Positions 16,503 to 25,251 of a stretch of DNA of 64,000 nucleotides are shown piece by piece (the first letter of the stretch is position 1; each line of letters starts with the position of its first letter). The notes beneath the pieces are model-generated. The model was not told the DNA's origin. It saw only the letters and a program-made list of their open reading frames with translations, and made no database searches. This stretch comes from Paractinoplanes abujensis (GTDB lineage Bacteria > Actinomycetota > Actinomycetes > Mycobacteriales > Micromonosporaceae). The stretch spans positions 5,456,001 through 5,520,000 of the forward strand of contig NZ_JACHMF010000001.1 of assembly GCF_014204895.1 (NCBI RefSeq), in the 5' to 3' direction. A program made the position numbers and the translations under genes.

Positions 16503-18756
16503 GCTCGAGGACGCACCCGACCCGGCCGGTTGCCGCACCCTCGACGAATTGGCGGCTGCCCTGCGCTCGTTGAAAGCCTGGGCCGGTGACCCCTCGTACG
16601 ACACGATCACGAAGCGCGTCAATGCGAGTCACGGGCCGACGGGCCGGGGCACGATCGTCGACTGTTTCCGCGACGGCCGCCGCCGCATCAATCCGGAGCT
16701 GGTGGTCGCGGTGGCGGCGGCGCTGCACGACGACGGGGCTTATCTGGCCCGCTGGCGGCAGGCTGTCCGTGTGACGCTGGCCGAGCAGCAGGCCGCGGCC
16801 ACCGTACGGGTCCTGGCCGGTCTGCCGAGTGACGCGTCCTCGTTCGTGGGTCGTGAGCCGCAGCTCGCCTCGCTGGAACGGGCGGCCGGGGTCTGCGTGA
16901 TCACGGGGATGGCCGGTGTGGGCAAGACCCAGCTCGCCGTCCACGCCGGTCACCGCCGCACGACCGAGACCACACTCTTCGTCGACCTGCGCGGTTTTCA
17001 TCCCGACGAGAGCCAGCCGCCGGCCGAGCCCGGCGCCGTGCTGGACGGTTTCCTGCGCGTCCTCGGGGTGCCCGCGCGGCAGATCCCGCACGACTTGAGC
17101 GCGCGCTCGGCGCTGTTCCGCGATCAGGTCGCGGGCCGTCAGGCGCTGGTCATCCTGGACAACGCCGCCGACGAGGAGCAGGTCCGCCCGCTGCTCACCC
17201 CCGACGCGTTGACGCTGGTCACGTCGCGCCGTGACCTCACCGGCCTGGGCCCGGCGACCCGGATCGACCTCGACGTGTTCTCCTCCGGCGAGGCGTCCGA
17301 GCTGCTGGCGGGGGCGGTGCCGTCCGATGCGGACGCGGCGGCGGTCGAACGGGTCGCCCAGCGCTGCGGATATCTGCCGCTGGCGTTGACGGTGGTGGCC
17401 GGTCAGATGGCGGCGACGCCGGGCTGGTCGGTGGCCGACCACGCCGACCGGCTCGACGAGCGGCACCGCAACCACCGGCTCGACGACGGCGTGCAACTGG
17501 CCCTGCATCTGTCGGAGCAGGGCCTGCCCGAGCGGCGGCGGCTCCTGCTGCGCCGGCTCGCCGCTCACCCGGGGCAGGACCTCGACGTCTACGCGGCGGC
17601 CGCGCTGCTCGACGCCGAACTCGACGAGACCGAGGAACATCTGCGCCGCCTGACCGCCGAGCATCTGGTGCAACAGCCGGTGCCGGGCCGTTTCGTCCTG
17701 CACGACCTGGTCCGGGCGTACGCCACTGAGCGGGCCGCCGACGAGGAACGACCCGCCGACCGCCGCGCGGCCCTCACCCGCCTTTTCGACCATTACCTGT
17801 ACGCCGCCTCGGCCGCGATGGACGCCCTGCACCCGGCCGAGAAGCATCGCCGTCCGGTGCTCGACCCACGCGACGTACGGGGCCCCGAACTGTCCGACCC
17901 GAAAGCAGCGCTGCACTGGTTGGAGACGGAGCGGGCGACCCTGGTCGCGACCTGCCTGCACGCGGCACGCAACGGCTGGCCGGCCCATGCCGTACGGCTG
18001 GCCGCGACCCTCTACACCTACCTCGACAACGGCGGCTATCCAGCGGACGCGATCGCCGTGCATTCCGAGGCCCGGTACGCCGCCGCGCGCTCCGATGACC
18101 CCGCCGGTGAGGCGAACGCCCTGACCAACCTGGCCGTCGTGCACTGGCAGCTGGGCCGCCACCCGGAGGCGCTCGAGCAGCTGACCGAGGCGCTGACCCT
18201 GTTCCGCCGGTTGGGCGACGGCCGGGGACAGGCCCGCGCGCTGGGCAACCTGGGCGTGGTGCACAACGCGCTCGGCAACCAGGCGCAGTCGGCGGCCCAT
18301 CACGCGCAGGCGCTCGAACAGTTCGTCGGTATCGGTGACCGGGTCGGCGAGGCGAACACGCTGACCAACCTGGGCGACGTCTACGTCCGGATGGGCCGTG
18401 TGCCGGAGGCCGCCGAACGTCACCGGCGGGCGCTCGCACTCTTCCGCGACCTCAACCACCGCGGCGGCGAGGCGACGGCCCTGACCAACCTGGGCGACGC
18501 CGACACCCGGCTCGGCAACTACTCAGCCGCGCTCCACTCGTACGACCAGGCCATCGCCATCTTCGGCGAACTGGGCGAACGCTACGGCCAAACATGCGCC
18601 CTGAACGGTCGCGGCGAAGCCCTGACCGGCGCGGGCCGCCCCGACGAGGCGCGCACGGCTTTCCAGGTCGCGCTGGGCACGGCCCGCCTGATCGACGACC
18701 CGGCCGAGCAAGCCCGCGCCCACGCCGGCCTGGCCGCCCTGCCCGAAGCCGGTTGA
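16501..18756 (+). CDS. STAND/NB-ARC ATPase with N-terminal HTH-like region and TPR repeats
   Basis: 751 residues. The N-terminal ~95 residues ('TLDELAAALRSLKAWAGDPSYDTITKRVN', 'INPELVVAVAAAL') resemble the XRE-like domain fused to many actinomycete STAND regulators. The NB-ARC ATPase follows, with Walker A GMAGVGKT (nt 16906-16929), 'ALVILDNAAD' Walker B, 'TLVTSRR' and 'LPLALTVVAG' motifs. The last ~250 residues are at least five TPRs ('LTNLAVVHWQLGRHPEALEQ' type). Signal-sensing by oligomerisation is usual for the family; the ligand and targets are unknown. ATG 16501 is preferred to ATG 16468 because TATCGT lies 6 nt upstream. Confidence 0.88.
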   Translation: MLEDAPDPAGCRTLDELAAALRSLKAWAGDPSYDTITKRVNASHGPTGRGTIVDCFRDGRRRINPELVVAVAAALHDDGAYLARWRQAVRVTLAEQQAAATVRVLAGLPSDASSFVGREPQLASLERAAGVCVITGMAGVGKTQLAVHAGHRRTTETTLFVDLRGFHPDESQPPAEPGAVLDGFLRVLGVPARQIPHDLSARSALFRDQVAGRQALVILDNAADEEQVRPLLTPDALTLVTSRRDLTGLGPATRIDLDVFSSGEASELLAGAVPSDADAAAVERVAQRCGYLPLALTVVAGQMAATPGWSVADHADRLDERHRNHRLDDGVQLALHLSEQGLPERRRLLLRRLAAHPGQDLDVYAAAALLDAELDETEEHLRRLTAEHLVQQPVPGRFVLHDLVRAYATERAADEERPADRRAALTRLFDHYLYAASAAMDALHPAEKHRRPVLDPRDVRGPELSDPKAALHWLETERATLVATCLHAARNGWPAHAVRLAATLYTYLDNGGYPADAIAVHSEARYAAARSDDPAGEANALTNLAVVHWQLGRHPEALEQLTEALTLFRRLGDGRGQARALGNLGVVHNALGNQAQSAAHHAQALEQFVGIGDRVGEANTLTNLGDVYVRMGRVPEAAERHRRALALFRDLNHRGGEATALTNLGDADTRLGNYSAALHSYDQAIAIFGELGERYGQTCALNGRGEALTGAGRPDEARTAFQVALGTARLIDDPAEQARAHAGLAALPEAG

Positions 18757-18844
18757 CACCCCTGTTGACGAGCCGCCAACATAATCCACCGGCCGACTGC
18801 GTTACCCTCGGCCCGCCCCCGGCACGATAAGCTGTGGGCCCCAT

Positions 18845-18917
18845 GCGCTCGTAGCTCAGCGGATAGAGCAACGGACTTCTAATCCGTCGGTCGCAGGTTC
18901 GAATCCTGCCGGGCGCG
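18845..18917 (+). tRNA. tRNA-Arg (anticodon TCT)
   Basis: A full cloverleaf can be drawn: acceptor GCGCTCG pairing with CGGGCGC (with one U-G pair), D-stem GCTC/GAGC, anticodon stem ACGGA/TCCGT with loop CTTCTAA, and T-arm GCAGG-TTCGAAT-CCTGC. The anticodon TCT reads AGA/AGG, rare codons in this high-GC genome. No CCA is encoded. The 3' end is a possible phage attachment site in principle, but no integrase is nearby. Confidence 0.97.
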
Positions 18918-19264
18918 CTCCTCCTGCCTGGGGCCCGAGCCCCAGACCCCACGCCGTGGGGGCAAGCCCCCCGGACCCCCCGTCACCCTGGTGTCGGCTG
19001 CGCTCGAACGAGCACACAGTTCCGGCGCAACCGATGATTTACGCTCGCTGCCGTCGTCCAAGCCATACCGCGAGGCATTCGTCAGGTTGACTGGGCGTCG
19101 TACGACCACAGGACAGCCACGTCCGGCTTCATGCGTAGCCGTAGCGTCGCCGCGGGTGCGCCGTCCGTACTCGTAGCCGGTCACCCTCTCGTCTTCGGCG
19201 TACCGGTAGTCCGGCTCATCCTCGAACAGCCAGATCAAGTCGTCGTAGTCGGGCAGATGATGGT
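18918..19264 (-). pseudogene. Gene-poor stretch with a possible coding remnant
   Basis: Just after the tRNA lies a G/C-tract region (18930-18990) with no gene. On the minus strand from about 19264 to 19145 roughly 40 codons look genuinely coding, with GC-rich third positions, acidic content and the string 'WLFEDEPDYRYAEDERVTG'. Codon use then becomes random, and the frame runs on through the tRNA antisense ('RQDSNLRPTD'). I read it as the truncated end of a lost gene. No start codon or partner is evident. Confidence 0.3.
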
Positions 19265-19915
19265 CTAGTCCTGCGACACCTCAGCTGCGCGGCTGGGGGA
19301 AAGTACCCGTCCGCGTACGGCCCAGGCCGCGATCAGCAGCAGCGTCACCACCTCGGCCAGGCCGAGCGCCCGCTCCACCGTGCCGAGCGGGATGGCCCGC
19401 CACCACCGCACCCCCGTCCACGGCTCGGACAGCACGGCCCACAGGATCGGCGAGAAGCACAGCAGCGACACGACACCGCCGGCCGCGACCCGGCGGGCCC
19501 CGCGGTCGCGCAGCGACCGGGCCGAGGCCAGCAGCGCCGCCACCGGCAGGCTGAGGAAGGCGACCACGCTGGCGATCCGGTGGATGTCTCCGCTCATCGA
19601 CGGCCCCACCGCCCAGTTGTGTTTCTCGAACCAGACGACCCCGACGAGGCCCAGGGCCCACAGCAGCAGGGCCACCGCCGCGCCGCCGCGCACGACCCCG
19701 GCCCGCCGCGCCGCGGCCAGCACGGCCACCGAACCCGCCGCGAGCAGCAGCGTGGCCGCGTCGAACCACCAGCCGTTCTCCAGCAGCGCGTACTGGCTGA
19801 TGGTGCGGCGGCTCCAGTCGAGCGAGGCGGACGGCGGCACGACGTGCAGCGCCGCGTAGAAGGCGAGGGAGGCCGCCACGCAGGCGGCCCCCACCCCGGC
19901 GAACACACGAGTCAT
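19265..19915 (-). CDS. DUF998 family membrane protein
   Basis: 216 residues with about six hydrophobic helices. The DUF998 landmark 'SLDWSRRTISQYALLENGWWFD' follows the first helix, as in actinobacterial homologues of unknown function. 'HRIASVVAFLSLPVAA' matches the later part of the family. ATG start. It follows the ABC permease gene by 30 nt on the same strand and could be the last gene of that operon, though no link in function is known. Confidence 0.8.
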   Translation of the reverse strand: MTRVFAGVGAACVAASLAFYAALHVVPPSASLDWSRRTISQYALLENGWWFDAATLLLAAGSVAVLAAARRAGVVRGGAAVALLLWALGLVGVVWFEKHNWAVGPSMSGDIHRIASVVAFLSLPVAALLASARSLRDRGARRVAAGGVVSLLCFSPILWAVLSEPWTGVRWWRAIPLGTVERALGLAEVVTLLLIAAWAVRGRVLSPSRAAEVSQD

Positions 19916-19945
19916 GCGGCCCAGGCTGCCCGGCCAACCTGTGAG

Positions 19946-21094
19946 TTACCCGGTCAACGCCTCGGTCGGGGCGAGCCGGGCCGCCCGTAGCGCCGGGTAG
20001 AGCCCGGCCACCGCCCCGATCATCAGCGTCGCCCCGACCCCGCCGAGCAGCACCCACCACGGCACCACCGTGGGCCAGTCCCGGGTGACCGCGTACAGGC
20101 CGGTCACCAGGTAGCCCAGCAGCACCCCGGCCGCGCCGCCGAGCAGCGACAGCAGCAGGGACTCGGCGACGAACTGGGTGCGGATCCAGCCCCGGGTGGC
20201 TCCGAGGGAGCGTCGCAGGCCGATCTCCGCCCGCCGTTCCAGCACCGAGATCACCATCGTGTTGGCCACCCCGATGCCGCCCACCAGCAACGCCACCGCG
20301 CCCAGGCCGAGCAGCAGGGCCGTGAACGCGTCGTTGGTGGCGCGCCGCGCGGCCAGGGCGTCCGACGGCTTCGACACGTCGACCTCGTCGGGGCTTTCCG
20401 GGTTGGCGGTCGGCGCCAGCACCCCCCGTACGGCTTCCACCAGCGCGTCCGCCGAGCGTGTGTAGACGGTGGTGGGGTGCCCGTCGAACCCGAGGTAGGT
20501 CGCCGCCGACTCCCAGCCGATCAGCACCGACTGGTCGAGTTCGGGGGCCAGCGGCACCTCCCGCAGCACGCCCGTCACGGTCCACCAGCGTCCGCCGATG
20601 TAGACGGAGGGGACGTCGCCGAGCCGGCGCGCCGCGGTCGACCCGAGCACCACTGTCGGGTATTTCGCGTTGAGCCAGCTGCCGCGGGCGAGCCGGCCGC
20701 CGACTGTCGGCAGCAGGTCGGGGGAGGCGGCCAGCACGCTGAGCCCGCCTGTCTCCCCGGCCGGGATCTTGTCGGTGCGGTAGACGGCCGTGTCCGGCAC
20801 CTGGCCGGTGGCGGTGGCCGACTGGACGGGGCCGATGCGTTTGATCATCGAGAGGGCCGTGTCGGGCAGCACGGCTTCCTCGCCGAACATGGTGTGCCCG
20901 GGTGTGACGGTGAGCATGTTGGTGCCGAGGGCGGCCAGCGCGCGGTCGAGTTCGGCGCGGCTCGACGACGAGATGCCGACGACCGCGGTCATGGCGGCGA
21001 TGCCGATCGCGATGCCGAGGGCCGACAGCACGGCCCGCAGCGGGCGTGACCGGAGCCCGTACGCGGCCAAGCCGAGCAGATCTGCCGGGGCCAT
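19946..21094 (-). CDS. MacB-like ABC transporter permease
   Basis: 382 residues. One N-terminal membrane helix ('LRAVLSALGIAIGIAAMTAVVGI'), a ~200-residue extracytoplasmic MacB_PCD-type domain, and three C-terminal helices (FtsX domain, with 'GIGVANTMVISVLERRAEIGLRRSLGATRGWI') make the type VII ABC exporter topology. These act as mechanotransmitters driving efflux or lipoprotein/peptide release rather than classic channels. ATG 21094 overlaps the stop of the ATPase by one base (TGATG). Confidence 0.93.
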   Translation of the reverse strand: MAPADLLGLAAYGLRSRPLRAVLSALGIAIGIAAMTAVVGISSSSRAELDRALAALGTNMLTVTPGHTMFGEEAVLPDTALSMIKRIGPVQSATATGQVPDTAVYRTDKIPAGETGGLSVLAASPDLLPTVGGRLARGSWLNAKYPTVVLGSTAARRLGDVPSVYIGGRWWTVTGVLREVPLAPELDQSVLIGWESAATYLGFDGHPTTVYTRSADALVEAVRGVLAPTANPESPDEVDVSKPSDALAARRATNDAFTALLLGLGAVALLVGGIGVANTMVISVLERRAEIGLRRSLGATRGWIRTQFVAESLLLSLLGGAAGVLLGYLVTGLYAVTRDWPTVVPWWVLLGGVGATLMIGAVAGLYPALRAARLAPTEALTG

Positions 21095-21753
21095 CAGATC
21101 ACCCGCCCGTCGCGCATCGGCACCTGGCGGGGCAGGCTGCCGGCGATCTCGTGGTCGTGCGTGATGACCAGGACGGTCGTGCCCGCCTCGTGCAGTTCGC
21201 GCAGCAAGGCGACCACGCCCGCGCCGGCCACCGAGTCGAGGTTGCCGGTCGGCTCGTCGGCCAGCAGCACGGCCGGGTCCCCCGCCACCGCCCGCGCGAT
21301 CGCCACGCGCTGACGTTCCCCGCCGGAGAGCTGGTGGGGCCGATGCCCGAGCCGCTCGCCGAGGCCGACCCGGACGAGGGCGGCCTCGGCGCGCCACTCC
21401 CGCTCCTTTCGCCGTACGCCGGAGTAGAGCAGCCCGTCGGCCACGTTGGCGATCGCCGTGCGGCCGGGCGCCAGGTGGAACTGCTGGAACACGAACCCGA
21501 TCCGCCCGGCCCGCAGGGCCGACAGCTGCCGGTCGCTCAGCGTCGCCACGTCGTGCCCGTCGATCCGCACCGATCCCTGGGTGGGCCGGTCCAGGGTGCC
21601 GATCAGATGCAGCATCGTCGATTTGCCGGAACCGGACGGTCCGACGATCGCCACCAGTTCGCCGTACTCGACGGTCAGGTCGACGGAGCGGACCGCGGTC
21701 ACCCCGCCCGGGTACGTCTTGGTCACCCCGGCCAGTTCGATGACCGCGGTCAC
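21094..21753 (-). CDS. MacB/LolD-like ABC transporter ATPase
   Basis: 219 residues. Walker A 'GPSGSGKST' (~39-47), Q-loop 'FVFQQFHLAPG', signature 'LSGGERQRV', Walker B 'AVLLADEPTGNLDS' and H-loop 'ITHDHEIA' are all present. It energises the adjacent permease. GTG 21753 overlaps the adaptor stop as GTGA, and the stop overlaps the permease start, so the subunits are coupled. A longer open frame upstream is only the shadow of the adaptor gene. Confidence 0.95.
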   Translation of the reverse strand: MTAVIELAGVTKTYPGGVTAVRSVDLTVEYGELVAIVGPSGSGKSTMLHLIGTLDRPTQGSVRIDGHDVATLSDRQLSALRAGRIGFVFQQFHLAPGRTAIANVADGLLYSGVRRKEREWRAEAALVRVGLGERLGHRPHQLSGGERQRVAIARAVAGDPAVLLADEPTGNLDSVAGAGVVALLRELHEAGTTVLVITHDHEIAGSLPRQVPMRDGRVI

Positions 21754-22802
21754 GACGGCATCCCCACCTGCACGCCGGGTTGCAGGCCGGCGCCGGACAC
21801 TTCGACCCGGCCGTCGGCGAAGAGCCCGGTCTTGACGGCGACGATCCGCCGGGCGCCGGATTCGACGAGTTCCAGCCCGTAGCCGCCCTCGGCCAGCGCG
21901 AGCAGCGCCGCCACGGGCACGGTCAGCACGTTCGTGCGCTGCGAGGCGACGAAGCCGACGGTGACCGCGGCCTCGTCCAGGCCTTTCGGGGTCCGCGCGA
22001 AGGCGACCGTCACTTCGATCTTGGTGGTGTCCTCCTCGTTGCCCTGCCCGGGTTCCACCACCGTCTCGACGTCCGTGATCTTGCCCGGTGTCGTGCTGCC
22101 GTCGGGCATCTCGACCTCGACCGCCGCGCCCTTGCGGGCCAGTCGCTGGTCGTCGACGTCGAGCGGGACCGTCGCCACCATCGTGGTGCCGGTCGTCTTG
22201 AGCAGTTCGGCCCCCGGCTGCACGACCGCGCCCGCTTCCGCGCTGAGCGAGTCGATCCGGACCGGCCCTTTCCCGTACGTGATCCGGCTCGTCTCGACCT
22301 GGCCGGTCTCCTTCAGCCCGAGGTCGTCCTGCCATTCCTCGACGGCCTCGGCGGTGGCGGACGTGTATTCGTCGTCGACCGTGAAGCCCGTATAGCCGAG
22401 CGCGCGCAGGTTCTTCTCGAACTGCAGCACGTCGGCGCCCTCGACGCCGGGGCGCAGCGTGCGGTAGGCGGGCAGGGTCCCGTACAGGAAGGAAACGGGT
22501 TTGTTGTCGAGACGGTAGAGCGGCCGGCCCCGGGTGATCACCGCCCCGCTCGCGGGGAGGGCGGTGAGCGTGCCCGAACCACGCGCGGCGACGGTGCTGG
22601 TGTCGCCGTGACCGAGTGTGCCGGGGTGCTCCTCGCGGTCGATCAGGGTCTGCTTCGTGACGTCCGCCGTCTCCGTGGTGCCGTTGCTGGTCGTGTCGTC
22701 GCCGCTCTCCGCCGCGGGCAGGTTGATCACGGCGACCGCCGCCGCCACCGCACCGGCGGTGAGCACTCCTGCGATTACGCCCGCGGTCCGCCGGCGGCTC
22801 AC
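21750..22802 (-). CDS. Membrane-fusion/adaptor protein with peptidoglycan-binding domain
   Basis: 350 residues. An N-terminal signal anchor (about 8-28) is followed by a lipoyl-like barrel segment and a PG_binding_1-type repeat ('LRPGVEGADVLQFEKNLRALGY' region, ~118-139). C-terminal beta-barrel sequences end in 'KTGLFADGRVEVSGAGLQPGVQV', typical of HlyD/MFP adaptors in Gram-positives. It would link the MacB-like transporter to the cell wall. GTG 22802 overlaps the lipoprotein stop as GTGA. Confidence 0.9.
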   Translation of the reverse strand: MSRRRTAGVIAGVLTAGAVAAAVAVINLPAAESGDDTTSNGTTETADVTKQTLIDREEHPGTLGHGDTSTVAARGSGTLTALPASGAVITRGRPLYRLDNKPVSFLYGTLPAYRTLRPGVEGADVLQFEKNLRALGYTGFTVDDEYTSATAEAVEEWQDDLGLKETGQVETSRITYGKGPVRIDSLSAEAGAVVQPGAELLKTTGTTMVATVPLDVDDQRLARKGAAVEVEMPDGSTTPGKITDVETVVEPGQGNEEDTTKIEVTVAFARTPKGLDEAAVTVGFVASQRTNVLTVPVAALLALAEGGYGLELVESGARRIVAVKTGLFADGRVEVSGAGLQPGVQVGMPS

Positions 22803-23371
22803 GCTGTCACCCCGCTGCCGCCCGCGCCCTCACGAGTGGTGCGGGGCCCACCGTCGGGCATGAACTTCGAGCACTTCTGCTCGGCCTTGTCGAACGCGGG
22901 GTCGCCCGGCCCGACGCTCATCTTGCCCCGATCGAGCTGCAGCGACCCGTCGGCCTGCGGGTCGGGGAACTCCGGAACACCGTTCTCCCGCATGCACTTG
23001 GCCATCTGGCGCGCCTTCTCGATCAGCTCGGGGTCCGGCTGCCCGCCCTCGCCGCCCTCCGGCGCGAATTCCTGGCACGCCTCCCGCGCCGCCTCGAACT
23101 TCGTCGGGTCCAGCCCTTTCGGCGTCTTGATCATCATCCGCCCGTCCGGCTGCGGGTCGGGGAACCACGTCATGCCGTGCTCGCGCATGCATTGCGCGTA
23201 CTTGAGCGGGGCGTCCTCGTCGAACGTCGCGGCGGCCGACGGGCTCGCGGCCGCGGTCGCGGCACCGGTCTGCGCGGTCGCCACACCGTCCCCGTCGTCG
23301 TCCGGTGCCGCGCAGCCCGCCGCGGCGAGCACCATCATCAGCCCGGCGAGCCAGACCTTTCCCGTACGCAT
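22799..23371 (-). CDS. Lipoprotein with duplicated CMRxxG...FPDP motif
   Basis: 190 residues. A signal peptide ends in a lipobox 'LAAAGC' (Cys20), so it should be membrane-anchored outside the cell. After a Thr/Ala/Ser linker there are two copies of a ~60-residue unit, each opening with 'CMREHGMTWFPDPQPDG' or 'CMRENGVPEFPDPQADG' and closing with a second Cys ('REACQEFAP', 'EQKCSKFMP'). Each unit could thus be a disulfide-closed loop. Related proteins accompany MacB-like exporters in actinomycetes. First gene of the four-gene coupled operon; divergent from the response regulator. Confidence 0.85.
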   Translation of the reverse strand: MRTGKVWLAGLMMVLAAAGCAAPDDDGDGVATAQTGAATAAASPSAAATFDEDAPLKYAQCMREHGMTWFPDPQPDGRMMIKTPKGLDPTKFEAAREACQEFAPEGGEGGQPDPELIEKARQMAKCMRENGVPEFPDPQADGSLQLDRGKMSVGPGDPAFDKAEQKCSKFMPDGGPRTTREGAGGSGVTA

Positions 23372-23494
23372 CTCGACTCCTCACCGGCAGCCGGAGCGCT
23401 GCCATCGGGTCGAAGTGAAGCGAGCGCCGCGTTTCCCCGCCGTCACGAAAAAACGTGACGCCCAGGTGACACCGCCGCGCGGGAGGATGGGCGC

Positions 23495-24151
23495 ATGCGG
23501 ATCCTGGTGGTCGAGGACGAACCGCTGCTCGCCGACGCAGTGGCTCAGGGCCTGCGGCACGACGCGCACGCGGTCGACGTGGTCTACGACGGCGGTGCCG
23601 CGCTGGAACGGGTCGGGGTCAACGACTACGACGTGGTGGTGCTCGACCGCGACCTGCCGGGGGTGCACGGCGACGACGTGTGCCGGGCGCTGGTCGAGCG
23701 GGACGGCGACACCCGGGTGCTGATGCTGACCGCCGCGGCCGGGATCGACGACCGGGTGACCGGCTTGTCGCTGGGCGCCGACGACTACCTGCCCAAGCCG
23801 TTCGCGTTGCGCGAGCTGAGCGCCCGGGTCCTCGCGCTGGGCCGCCGCTCGCGGCCGGCCGCGCCGCCGGTGCTGCGCCGCGCGGGCATCAGCCTCGACC
23901 CGCACCGGCGCGAGGTGCACCGCGACGGGCGTTACGTCCCGCTCTCCCGCAAGGAGTTCGCGGTGCTGGCCGAGCTGCTGCGCGCCGACGGTGTCGCGGT
24001 GTCGGCCGAGACCCTGCTCGAGAAGGCGTGGGACGAGAACGCCGACCCGTTCACCCACGCCGTACGGATGACGATCTTGAAGTTGCGACGGAAGCTCGGC
24101 GAGCCGGCCGTCGTGCTGACCGAGCCGGGAGTGGGGTATCGCATCCCATGA
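23495..24151 (+). CDS. OmpR/PhoB-family response regulator
   Basis: 218 residues. Receiver domain with acidic pair E8/D9 ('VVEDE'), phosphoacceptor Asp51 in 'VVVLDRDLPG', 'LMLTAAAG' Thr and 'YLPKPF' Lys. The winged-helix DNA-binding domain ends in 'VVLTEPGVGYRIP'. GGGAGGA lies 7 nt before the ATG. The ATGA overlap with the kinase gene shows coexpression. Its likely target is the divergent exporter operon 123 bp away. Confidence 0.95.
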   Translation: MRILVVEDEPLLADAVAQGLRHDAHAVDVVYDGGAALERVGVNDYDVVVLDRDLPGVHGDDVCRALVERDGDTRVLMLTAAAGIDDRVTGLSLGADDYLPKPFALRELSARVLALGRRSRPAAPPVLRRAGISLDPHRREVHRDGRYVPLSRKEFAVLAELLRADGVAVSAETLLEKAWDENADPFTHAVRMTILKLRRKLGEPAVVLTEPGVGYRIP

Positions 24152-25251
24152 GACTGACCGTGCGGGGCCGGTTGACGCTCGTCTACGGCGGGCTGTTCGT
24201 GCTGGCCGGCCTGGTGCTGCTGGGGGCGACGGCCGTGCTGTTCTCGCAACGGCTGCCGACCGTGCTGGCCAAGGTGGACACGACGATGCCGGCTCCGGGC
24301 GTCGTCGAGAGCCGGCAGTTGCTGGCCGAACGCAGCGAGGACACTCTGACCACGCTGCTCTCCCAGGGCGCGATCGCGCTGGTGGTGGTGAGCGCGGCCA
24401 TGATCGCGCTGGGCTGGCTGGTCGCCGGGCGCATGCTCCAGCCGCTGCAGCAGATCACCGCCACCGCCCGCCGCATCGCCGACGCCCCCGACGCCGACCG
24501 CGGCCTGCACGAGCGGATCGCCCTGACCGGCCCCCAGGACGAGATCAAGGAACTGGCCGACACGTTCGACGTCATGCTGGCCCGGCTCGACCACTCGTTC
24601 GACGGGCAGCGCCGGTTCATCGCCAGCGCCTCGCACGAGCTGCGGACGCCGCTCACGCTCAACCGCACCCTGCTCGAGGTGGCGCTCACGCCCGAGACCG
24701 CGTCGGCGGAGGTGCGTCAGCTGGGCACGACCCTGCTGGCCATCAACGATCGGCACGGGCGGCTGATCGACGGGCTGCTGCTGCTGGCCCAGTCGGAACG
24801 TCCGGTGGCGGAACGGTCCTATGTCGACCTGGCCGACATCGTCGACCACGTCGCGGTCTCCGACACGGTCAAGGTGCTCACCGAGCCGCAGGAGGCGACC
24901 GTGGCCGGGAACCCCGTGCTGCTCGAACGCCTGGTGCAGAATCTGGTCGAGAACGGTGTGCGGCACAACGTGCCCACCGGCGGCTGGGTCCGGGTGCGTA
25001 CGGGGACCCGCCTCGACGGCTGGGTCGTGCTCGAGGTCAGCAACTCGGGGCCGGTGATTCCGCGTTATGAGGTGCCGGGCCTGTTCGAGCCGTTCCACCG
25101 CTACGCCACCGAACGCCTGCACTCCCCCGGCGCGGGCCTCGGGCTCTCGATCGTGCGGGCGGTGGCCCGGGCCCACGGCGGCGACGTCCGGGCCGACGCC
25201 CGCGACGAGGGCGGCCTGATCGTGACGGTCACCCTGCCCCGGGCCCTATGA
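24148..25251 (+). CDS. Sensor histidine kinase
   Basis: 367 residues. Two membrane helices (about 11-32 and 74-95) flank a short ~40-residue extracytoplasmic loop, too small for a large ligand domain, so sensing may be intramembrane or via the neighbouring transporter. A HAMP segment, H-box 'ASASHELRTPL' with His163, N-box 'LVQNLVENGVRHN' and 'GAGLGLSIVRAVA' G-box follow. It should phosphorylate the preceding response regulator. Its 3' end overlaps the convergent EamA gene by 23 bp. Confidence 0.95.
   Translation: MRLTVRGRLTLVYGGLFVLAGLVLLGATAVLFSQRLPTVLAKVDTTMPAPGVVESRQLLAERSEDTLTTLLSQGAIALVVVSAAMIALGWLVAGRMLQPLQQITATARRIADAPDADRGLHERIALTGPQDEIKELADTFDVMLARLDHSFDGQRRFIASASHELRTPLTLNRTLLEVALTPETASAEVRQLGTTLLAINDRHGRLIDGLLLLAQSERPVAERSYVDLADIVDHVAVSDTVKVLTEPQEATVAGNPVLLERLVQNLVENGVRHNVPTGGWVRVRTGTRLDGWVVLEVSNSGPVIPRYEVPGLFEPFHRYATERLHSPGAGLGLSIVRAVARAHGGDVRADARDEGGLIVTVTLPRAL

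Noticed and set aside
18845..18917. tRNA-Arg as an integration site of a mobile element
   Set aside because: No integrase, no direct repeat of the tRNA 3' end and no composition shift were seen.
18879..19238. 119-codon open frame across the tRNA
   Set aside because: Its end is the antisense of tRNA-Arg, a known artefact; only the first ~40 codons look coding and are noted as a remnant.
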